9,100 nt of DNA from Clostridiales bacterium. GTDB lineage: Bacteria > Bacillota > Clostridia > Lachnospirales > Lachnospiraceae. The stretch is from assembly GCA_021203285.1 (NCBI GenBank), contig JAJQBM010000056.1, positions 1-9,100 of the forward strand. Reading direction: 5' to 3'. A program made the position numbers and the translations under genes. Positions 1-6,062 of this stretch are shown here, in pieces. The notes under the pieces were generated by a model. It was given only the letters and a program-made list of their open reading frames with translations, did no database searches and had not been told where the DNA came from. How positions within the stretch are numbered: the first letter of the stretch is position 1; the number at the start of each line of letters is the position of its first letter.

Positions 1-2909
1 GTATAGTTATAAATTGTAAATTTAATACTATCAGCATCCCAATAACTCTCATTATCATCAATGATCCATTTCAGTGTTACCGTGCCGGCACTCACATTGC
101 TGTATGCAACCGTCACACCATCGCTTGCCATCTTATCCGTCACGCCTGAAATTTCAAAAGATGTGATCTCAGGAGCCTTGTTATCCAGAACCAGAGTATT
201 AGTTGCATAAACCGTCCACCCATCCGCGGTTGTGTCAGCCGCCGTCAGGGCATCACTGCCGGATTCCGCAACTGTCAAATCATTTTCCGATCCATCCATA
301 TAGGAAGTCTTCACGACATACTCAATCTCTGAGCCGTCTGTTGTATCTGTATCGTATGGAAGATAGACTGTTGCGGTGATTGTATACGTTAAACTGTCAT
401 ACTCTCCCCAAAGCACACTGACATCGTCAAGCGTATCTCCCGCAGACGGTGCTGTTGCTGATGTCAGAGGCTTCACAGTTACCTCATCACCGTTCTGATA
501 CACAGTGAGACCGATTGTATTGCCAGACTCCTGATAATATTCCTCAGTGTATGTAAGCGTTACAGTCTCCCATGTCTCTGATCCGGTCTGCGCGTAATAG
601 TAGGTGCTGGTGCTGGAATCCTCAGCGGCAGACTGGTAATTTGCCGACACGGTCGGGGCAACATTATCAACGATAAGCTTTTTCACACTGGTACACGCTG
701 TAACATTAACTCCATCTGATAAAACATTCCCTGCCTTATCAGTAATGCTCGATATAATCAGATTATCGGCATACTGTAATTCATTACCTCCGGCTGTGGA
801 AATCGGCAGTTGTATGTCCTCATATAATGTATAATAACCGGCGGCTCCGTTTATATCATAATATGCCGGTTGACCCGTCGATGTCTTCGTGTCATTGGAT
901 CCTCCATAAGAATACTGAAAACTCGTCACTCCCGAAAGATTATCCGGCAGATAAAGGTCAACCGACACATAGGTTCTTCCGAACAATATTTCCACGGCAG
1001 TTCCGCCTATATTTCCGCTTCCCGTGAAAAGCGCAATGTCTGTCGCAGTCGTCACAACATCAGAGTGATACGAAACATAAATTCCCGCGCTTTCTGCTGG
1101 CTGCACCGTATCTACACACACATATTGGGCATCCACAGCGCCGGACTCATTTCCAGCCAGATCGCTGATCGCGGCGGATGCAATAGAATAATAGGCGTTC
1201 TCACTCAATAGAATGCGCAGCGTCATTGTTCCATTCTCGATTACTGCGTCTGTCTCACTTAAACTGCTCAAAGTTGTGGTGATAGCAGATGTTGATGTTA
1301 TATCACTCCCACTGATGTCCGTCAGTATCAACTTCTGTAAGTATGCTTTTGCATTTGCAAAGCTGATATTTGAATCCGTGATAGTCAGCTGCAGATAAAT
1401 ATCGCTGTTATAGTATGTATAGGAATCTCCGACCGCCGTGTATGTGCTCGGAGTTGCGGTAACATACTGATCAACATCCCATGTCACATACGCCACTTCC
1501 ACAGTGGGCGTTTCATCGTCAAGCACGATCTGCCAACTGGTCACCGCACCGGTCACACCATCCGTCTGCAGTGTGCTCTCACTTCCGCTCGCCACTGTCA
1601 GTGCGTTTTTTGAGATATCAGTGTATTCTGGTTTGAGCCAGTAACTCACGGATTGATCCGATTCGTAGGGCAGCGTAATCGTCGCCGTTATCGTTCCGTC
1701 CGTCTGCCAATCACCCCAGTTGATATTGCTGCTGTCAATTTCAGTAAAGCTTGTGCCGTCTGTAGAGATCGTAACCGTCGGCTTCACCGGACTCTGGGAA
1801 CCATCCAAATTAAGCGCATAATGTTCTTCCGTAAATGTCAGAGTCACCGTCTCCGAAGTGCCTCCGTTCGAATAATAAATGATCTGATTCGTTGTATCCG
1901 TAAAGGTCGCTTTATTCGTAGTTGAAAGTGCTACCGTAGGAGCCGCACTCATGGCCGCCGCATATGTCTGCTTATTTGTACCGGAATAGTTACCCGTTCC
2001 GGTAACCACCAGATAATAGTCCTGTGCAGTTGTAAAATCGAATGCATCTGTAGCTGTTATCGGATCATCATTTGTTATATCATCTTCCGTCGCATAATAC
2101 TTGTATGTGTAATCTGTATTTTCCTGTAATGTAGTATTGGATCTCCCAGTATCTACTACGGTTACCGTCGGAATACTCTGATACAAAACATAGTTTTCAG
2201 GATTGATCGTTACCTTGATAGAAGTATCATCTATACTTTTTTCACTTATCGTAAATGTAAAATTTTTAGAGCCTGTCACGTTTTCCGTGTGGGCGGAATT
2301 TACTGAAACAGTCCCGCTGCCTGCATCTGCTCCTGCGGTAATATTATTTGTATCATAAGTTACATCATAAACATCAGAATTTACCGTGCCATTCCCTGTC
2401 ATCACCGTGATCGAAGGCGTCAGATTACTGCCAGTATAAGTTGTATTCCCAGTGACCTGTATTGTAGCCTGACTCAAATCCAACTGCGCTACGGTTACGG
2501 TTTGGGTAAGCGTGACTTCACTGCCCCCTGTAAATGTATCTCCCGCAATCGGAGTGATACCAATCTGGTAAGTACCAACATCTTTCAGATCAGAGGATAT
2601 TGTACTATAAGTGCCTGACCCGGCACTTTCCTCCTTATAATACGCCACCGTATAATCCGTGTCTTCGCTCAAAGTCGAATAAGCAGTTGTCGGCGATACC
2701 GCCGACAGCTCATTCCCCGTGTAAGTCAGGTTGGTTGTGATCTCAAAATATGTCGAAGCATTGGCATCCGATAATGTCTCAGTGCCAGCCCATGCCTGCA
2801 CACTCCACCCCTCAAACAGCGCCGTATTCGGGAGCAGTCCGAAGATCAACACGAATGCCACCGCTGTCGCCAGAATTTTCTTTCCGCGTTTCGATAATCT
2901 TTTTTTCAT
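1..2909 (-). CDS. Large secreted Ig-like repeat surface protein, C-terminus beyond window
   Basis: The frame stays open from ATG 2909-2907 to the window edge (969 codons), so the C-terminus is unseen. Residues 1-41 form a signal peptide: basic MKKRLSKRGKK, hydrophobic stretch about 12-26, likely cleavage after AWA. Residues about 50-315 hold three modules of the bacterial Ig-like/MBG style, with YTG near the start, DYTV or DYTY in the middle and a GNYSG-like end. From about 323 on there are Ig-like modules closing with D-x-x-x-N followed by a hydrophobic strand ending D-x-x-x-P (about 431-468, 583-604, 724-752, 871-913). Composition is rich in Thr, Ser, Asp and Tyr; Lys is scarce and Cys rare. 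No enzyme motif is visible, so adhesin or envelope structural protein is an inference. The cell-wall anchor, if any, lies outside. Base composition is lower in GC than upstream genes (22/60 at 2041-2100 against 36/60 at 6901-6960), hinting at separate origin or frequent exchange. It is last in the visible operon, 9 bases after the small membrane protein, so coupled expression is likely. Confidence 0.88.
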   Translation of the reverse strand, partial: MKKRLSKRGKKILATAVAFVLIFGLLPNTALFEGWSVQAWAGTETLSDANASTYFEITTNLTYTGNELSAVSPTTAYSTLSEDTDYTVAYYKEESAGSGTYSTISSDLKDVGTYQIGITPIAGDTFTGGSEVTLTQTVTVAQLDLSQATIQVTGNTTYTGSNLTPSITVMTGNGTVNSDVYDVTYDTNNITAGADAGSGTVSVNSAHTENVTGSKNFTFTISEKSIDDTSIKVTINPENYVLYQSIPTVTVVDTGRSNTTLQENTDYTYKYYATEDDITNDDPITATDAFDFTTAQDYYLVVTGTGNYSGTNKQTYAAAMSAAPTVALSTTNKATFTDTTNQIIYYSNGGTSETVTLTFTEEHYALNLDGSQSPVKPTVTISTDGTSFTEIDSSNINWGDWQTDGTITATITLPYESDQSVSYWLKPEYTDISKNALTVASGSESTLQTDGVTGAVTSWQIVLDDETPTVEVAYVTWDVDQYVTATPSTYTAVGDSYTYYNSDIYLQLTITDSNISFANAKAYLQKLILTDISGSDITSTSAITTTLSSLSETDAVIENGTMTLRILLSENAYYSIASAAISDLAGNESGAVDAQYVCVDTVQPAESAGIYVSYHSDVVTTATDIALFTGSGNIGGTAVEILFGRTYVSVDLYLPDNLSGVTSFQYSYGGSNDTKTSTGQPAYYDINGAAGYYTLYEDIQLPISTAGGNELQYADNLIISSITDKAGNVLSDGVNVTACTSVKKLIVDNVAPTVSANYQSAAEDSSTSTYYYAQTGSETWETVTLTYTEEYYQESGNTIGLTVYQNGDEVTVKPLTSATAPSAGDTLDDVSVLWGEYDSLTYTITATVYLPYDTDTTDGSEIEYVVKTSYMDGSENDLTVAESGSDALTAADTTADGWTVYATNTLVLDNKAPEITSFEISGVTDKMASDGVTVAYSNVSAGTVTLKWIIDDNESYWDADSIKFTIYNY
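174..659 (-). repeat. Second copy of diverged internal Ig-like repeat
   Basis: Encodes residues 751-912 of the surface protein. It aligns by eye with residues 323-468: both begin APTV, then share ETVTLT[F/Y]TEE, a W-G-[D/E] motif, ITAT followed by LPY, a [D/N]xLTVA segment with SGS or ESGS, and end in D-x-x-x-P. The match is at protein level and diverged, so it is an old duplication rather than a recent tandem copy. Confidence 0.7.
1506..1943 (-). repeat. First copy of diverged internal Ig-like repeat
   Basis: Encodes residues 323-468 of the surface protein, partner of the copy at residues 751-912. About 428 residues separate equivalent positions. The segment after each copy is also similar (LTITDSN near 507 against WIIDDNE near 948), so the duplicated block may contain more than one Ig-like module. 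Confidence 0.7.
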
Positions 2910-2914
2910 TGCAT

Positions 2915-2920
2915 CCTCCT
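2915..2920 (-). promoter_or_regulatory. Shine-Dalgarno of the surface protein, overlapping upstream stop
   Basis: A perfect AGGAGG lies 5 bases before the ATG at 2909. Its first two bases are the last two of the TAG stop of the preceding gene (2921-2919). This fixes the surface protein start and suggests translational coupling. Similar TAGGAG junctions occur after the PP2C stop (5270) and the protease stop (6065). Confidence 0.8.
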
Positions 2921-3572
2921 ATATCACTTCTTCTGCGTGGATCATGACGATCTCACGCTCTATCCGAAAGGTACCGTTCGTACTCCTGTTTGCTTTCTCC
3001 TGTCCGTCCTGACGGACATGTTCGAGATACTCCGTGGCTCCCGCCTCCGCCGGAGGGGAGCCCTGTGCGGATGGCCGCTGCGACGGTGCGATCTCCTCTG
3101 TTCTGCCCCGCAGAAGCGAGGTACTCTCTGAACCATCCTGTAAAAGCGAGGTATTCTCTGAACCATCCTGTAAAAGCGAGGTAGGTTCGCCTCCACCGTG
3201 CGGCGGAGTCTGCGGATCCGGCACGGGTTCCGCTGCCCCCTGAGATGACATGAGCTCTGCCGATCTTGCCGATCGAACCGCATTCTCGACCTTTCTCGCT
3301 CCGGGGGATACGCTGTCCTGAACCCCCATATCCTCCTTCATCTGGCTGTCCGCGTACTGCATGCCGCTGCGCGTCTTCCGGAACAGTCTGCCGCTCTGTG
3401 CGCTCTCCGCCTCCATCTTCTGGATCTGGGTTCTCCTCGAACGCCCGGTCAGATAACCAATGACACTGCGGATATCCAGTACAAAGAAGAGAAGCACCGC
3501 CAGCGCCGCAAGGGCAATGCACGCGATCAGGCAGCCGAGGAACAGGTTGTGGTAAAGTGTGATTTTATCCAT
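2919..3572 (-). CDS. Single-pass membrane protein with cytoplasmic TSLL decapeptide array
   Basis: A 217-residue protein that I do not assign to a named family. Residues about 8-32 form one strong membrane helix; the basic stretch after it (TGRSRRTQIQK) predicts the rest is cytoplasmic. Residues 50-125 are polar and probably flexible. Residues 129-158 contain three ten-residue repeats with T131, T141 and T151 in E-x-T-S-L-L; a further T-E-Y-L begins at T180. The repeat resembles the motif in the FHA-protease of the same operon, so these threonines are plausible kinase substrates and FHA docking sites (inference). The extreme C-terminus (about 202-217) is an ordered-looking strand pattern, FRIEREIVMIHAEEVI, after a low-complexity linker. 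Start is supported by GGGAGG 4 bases upstream. It lies 15 bases after the kinase and 9 before the surface protein. Likely role: scaffold or effector of the phosphorylation circuit. Confidence 0.82.
   Translation of the reverse strand: MDKITLYHNLFLGCLIACIALAALAVLLFFVLDIRSVIGYLTGRSRRTQIQKMEAESAQSGRLFRKTRSGMQYADSQMKEDMGVQDSVSPGARKVENAVRSARSAELMSSQGAAEPVPDPQTPPHGGGEPTSLLQDGSENTSLLQDGSESTSLLRGRTEEIAPSQRPSAQGSPPAEAGATEYLEHVRQDGQEKANRSTNGTFRIEREIVMIHAEEVI
3118..3177 (-). repeat. 30-bp tandem repeat, two full copies, encoding TSLL decapeptides
   Basis: Two adjacent 30-base units (3118-3147 and 3148-3177) differ only at 3124/3154 (c versus t), with partial similarity on both flanks giving a third protein-level copy. 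The period is a multiple of three, so copy-number change keeps the frame. Near identity suggests recent duplication or slippage. Confidence 0.9.
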
Positions 3573-3587
3573 ATCTCCCTCCCGCCG

Positions 3588-5258
3588 CTACTCGCCTACC
3601 GTGCTGTAGGTGGAGTTGATCACTGTCCGCGCCTGAGAGATGGCGGATTCAAGGTTCGCCATGCTCTCCTGCTGCTGTGCGGTCAGCCCGGCCGTGTCAA
3701 AGTCAGTCTCTAAATGCTCTTCCATATTTTCAATCTGCTCCAGCATCTGTTCCTCTGTGACGCCCGCATCCTTGAAATCGGAGGCATGCGATACAATCTG
3801 CCCGGCCAGCTCCCGATACATGATGAGCGCCGTGGAGGCGTTGTCCACTTCCACCAAATTGCCCGACGACAATGCCGTCAGGTCGCTCCAATACTCCAGA
3901 TAGGAGACCGTGGCGTCGCCGGTATTGTCCAGAACGCCCAGCTTGGAATAGTAGTCCGATATCTCGTAGAGCCGCTCTGCCCGCGCGATCTGCTGCTCCG
4001 ACAGATACTCGGAATCCTTTGCGATCTCAAAATAATGCTTTGCCTGAGACTTGCCGTTTCCCGTCTCCAGCTTGTAATAATACGCGATCCCGGCCTCATA
4101 GCAGAACTCGTCATAGCCGGACACATTGCTCTCAAAGGAGGACTCGTTGGTCAGAAGGATGCTCTGCAGGGTCTCGCTCTCGGAAGAGGTAAACGTGTCG
4201 TCGCTTAAAAACTCCTCCAGCAGCGCCATCCACGCCTCCTCGTTGGTCGGCTCCAGATTGATCGCGCTGCGATAGTATCCGATCTTGGTATCCCCGGACG
4301 CCTTCTCCGCGCTGGAGATATAATATTCGTAGGTGCTTGTCAGCTCCGACCCCTCGAGAAAATGAAAGGCCAGCGCCCCGATGCCGCAGACAACCGCAAG
4401 CACCGCCGGTACGACAAATCTGCGGAACTTCGCGCGCTGCTCGTTCCCAAATGTAATATCTACTTCCCTGTAATGCTCCAGATCATAGAGAAGCTCGGCA
4501 CAGGACTGATAACGGTCCGCCGGGTTTTTCTGCGTGCACTTCAAAATGATCGTTTCCAATCCGGCAGAAAGGTTCGGATTCCACTGACGAATTGGATACA
4601 TCTCATAGGGCGGTTCACTGGGATTGTGCCCCGTGAGGAGATGGTACATCGTGGCACCCAGACAGTAGATATCGGTTCGGGGATCGGTCTGTCCGTGCCC
4701 GCCGTACTGCTCCGGCGCCGCGTACCCTCGGGTACCCAGACAGGTGGTATCCTCCATGCTGCTGATCTTGTACTCTCTGGCTGTGCCAAAGTCAAAGAGG
4801 ACGATGCTGCCGTCCGGTTTCAGCATGACATTGGAGGGCTTCATATCGCGGTAGATAATCGCCGGCTGCCGGGAATGAAGATAACCCAGCACATCGCAGA
4901 GCTGCTTCGCCCAGTCGATGACGCTCTCCTGCGGCTGCGGCCCATACTCGGCGAGGACATCTTTCAGCGTCTTCCCCTCGATATAGTCCATGACGATGAG
5001 GAAACTGCCGTCCCCATCGATCACATCCACAATACTCGGCAGATTCGGATGACTCAGCCGCTTCAGCAGATCCGTCTCCACGATCAGTCCCTGCTTGACG
5101 ACATCATAATCCTGCACGCCGTCCTTGCGGACCTCCTTGATCGCCCATGTTTTGTTGGCGCGCTCGTTGATCGCCATGTAGACGACGCTCATACCGCCCT
5201 GTCCGCACTTGTTCAGAACCCGGTATTTGCCGTCAACCAATGAGCCTATCTCTAACAT
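3588..5258 (-). CDS. Transmembrane Ser/Thr protein kinase with helical ectodomain
   Basis: A 556-residue Hanks-type kinase that would phosphorylate Ser/Thr on cytoplasmic targets. Residues about 11-265 are the kinase domain: glycine loop GQGGMSVVY (19-27), ATP-anchoring K41 in WAIKEV, candidate helix-C E61, catalytic loop YRDMKPSN (D138, K140, N143; Tyr replaces the usual His of HRD), DFG at 156-158, activation-loop T171, T172 and T176, then APEQ at 181-184. All core catalytic residues are present, so it should be active. A basic segment (QRAKFRR) precedes one membrane helix at about 281-300, giving a cytoplasmic kinase and an outer C-terminal region of about 255 residues. That region is acidic and helical, with a TPR-like stretch near 320-350 (YYRSAINLEPTNEEAW), and has no recognisable PASTA repeats, unlike PrkC/StkP. 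Start is supported by AGGAG 7 bases upstream, overlapping the PP2C stop. Pairing with the adjacent phosphatase is typical. The ectodomain ligand is unknown. Confidence 0.95.
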   Translation of the reverse strand: MLEIGSLVDGKYRVLNKCGQGGMSVVYMAINERANKTWAIKEVRKDGVQDYDVVKQGLIVETDLLKRLSHPNLPSIVDVIDGDGSFLIVMDYIEGKTLKDVLAEYGPQPQESVIDWAKQLCDVLGYLHSRQPAIIYRDMKPSNVMLKPDGSIVLFDFGTAREYKISSMEDTTCLGTRGYAAPEQYGGHGQTDPRTDIYCLGATMYHLLTGHNPSEPPYEMYPIRQWNPNLSAGLETIILKCTQKNPADRYQSCAELLYDLEHYREVDITFGNEQRAKFRRFVVPAVLAVVCGIGALAFHFLEGSELTSTYEYYISSAEKASGDTKIGYYRSAINLEPTNEEAWMALLEEFLSDDTFTSSESETLQSILLTNESSFESNVSGYDEFCYEAGIAYYYKLETGNGKSQAKHYFEIAKDSEYLSEQQIARAERLYEISDYYSKLGVLDNTGDATVSYLEYWSDLTALSSGNLVEVDNASTALIMYRELAGQIVSHASDFKDAGVTEEQMLEQIENMEEHLETDFDTAGLTAQQQESMANLESAISQARTVINSTYSTVGE

Positions 5259-5267
5259 ATGTTTCTC

Positions 5268-6035
5268 CTAGTCGCAGCGAATCAGGACAGCGGAAATATT
5301 GTCCGACTCTCTGCGGTATTTATCTAAATCAGTCAAATATGTCAGCCCCTCCTGCATCGCATCCTCGCTTAACAGGCGGTAAGGGCTGAGATACTGATAA
5401 ATTTCTTCTCCGGTGATCACATGACGAAATCCGTCGCTGCATAACAGAAAAATGCTTCCGGGCAAAATCGTGCCGCTTCCGAAAACCGGCTCGATATCTG
5501 ACGATGCCCCGACGCACTGCAGCAATACGTTTCTTCTGGAATCTCTGCGGGCCTCCTCCCATGTCATCCGCCCCTCATCCATCTCTTTCTGGATAAAGGT
5601 CTGATCCTTCGCCAGCTGCGTCAGTTCATCGCGCAGCAGATAAACTCTGGAGTCGCCCACGTTTACAATATAGTAAGTCTGATCGACAATGAGGAGCACG
5701 ACCATGGTAGTGCCAAGTTCAATGCGCGCCGCATGTCCGTATGCGCTGATGCGCCTATTGATGCGGTAGATCAGGTCTCTCCACCGCGCTTCCAATACCT
5801 CCGTGCCCAATCCCTGATAGAGCAGATCCGGAAACTCGCTCTCGAACCAGTCTGTCAGATATCGAACCGCGGTCGCGCTGGCGAGCTCGCCTTTCGCGAG
5901 CCCGCCCATGCCGTCGCATACGGATGCAAGGCATACCTTGCCGTAATCTGTCTGCGCGACCTTCAACAGAACAGAGTCCTGATTTGTCTTTTTCCTTATT
6001 CCGACATCTGTGTGTGCCGCAATCTTAAAGTTCAT
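5268..6035 (-). CDS. PP2C-family Ser/Thr protein phosphatase
   Basis: A 255-residue soluble, metal-dependent (PPM/PP2C) phosphatase of usual bacterial PrpC/Stp length, with no signal peptide or membrane helix, so cytoplasmic. Motifs in order: TDVGIRKKTNQDS (9-21), CDGMGG (40-45, metal ligand D41), LGTTMV (108-112), VGDSRVY (126-132), KDQT (143-146), CSDGF (199-203, D201) and ESDNISAVL (243-251, D245). All expected acidic metal-binding positions are present, so it is probably active. It should reverse phosphorylation by the kinase encoded 9 bases downstream, including kinase autophosphorylation. Residues 147-175 fit the flap segment common in bacterial PP2Cs. The start at 6035 gives the canonical N-terminus, though its Shine-Dalgarno is spaced long. 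Confidence 0.96.
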   Translation of the reverse strand: MNFKIAAHTDVGIRKKTNQDSVLLKVAQTDYGKVCLASVCDGMGGLAKGELASATAVRYLTDWFESEFPDLLYQGLGTEVLEARWRDLIYRINRRISAYGHAARIELGTTMVVLLIVDQTYYIVNVGDSRVYLLRDELTQLAKDQTFIQKEMDEGRMTWEEARRDSRRNVLLQCVGASSDIEPVFGSGTILPGSIFLLCSDGFRHVITGEEIYQYLSPYRLLSEDAMQEGLTYLTDLDKYRRESDNISAVLIRCD

Positions 6036-6046
6036 AGGAATCGAAT

Positions 6047-6053
6047 CCTTCCT
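6047..6053 (-). promoter_or_regulatory. Candidate Shine-Dalgarno of the PP2C gene, long spacing
   Basis: AGGAAGG lies 11 bases before the ATG at 6035, longer than the usual 5-9. The protease stop forms another AGGAG further upstream (6064-6060), too far away for direct use at this start. The phosphatase may therefore be initiated less efficiently than its neighbours, or partly by ribosomes finishing the protease. Confidence 0.5.
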
Positions 6054-6062
6054 GCCTGTCTC

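Noticed and set aside
2962..2985. Second FHA domain in the small membrane protein, suggested by STNGTF near its C-terminus
   Set aside because: Only this hexapeptide resembles the FHA signature. The Gly-Arg and Ser-x-x-His parts are absent and the tail is too short to form the domain.
3118..3190. CRISPR-like or regulatory DNA repeat
   Set aside because: The copies are directly adjacent with no spacers and the period is in frame within a coding gene, so it is a protein-coding tandem repeat.
2953..3522. Alternative minus-strand frame with repeated LAFTGWFREY-like peptides
   Set aside because: It is an out-of-frame reading of the same 30-bp tandem repeat. The chosen frame has a good Shine-Dalgarno, a membrane helix and the motif shared with the FHA-protease.
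4362..5243. Long plus-strand open frame opposite the kinase (293 codons)
   Set aside because: It lies fully antisense to a kinase domain with intact motifs, its translation shows no recognisable domain, and it is the expected mirror of a GC-rich coding strand. The other plus-strand frames (for example 5733-6404 and 7176-7643) are rejected for the same reason.
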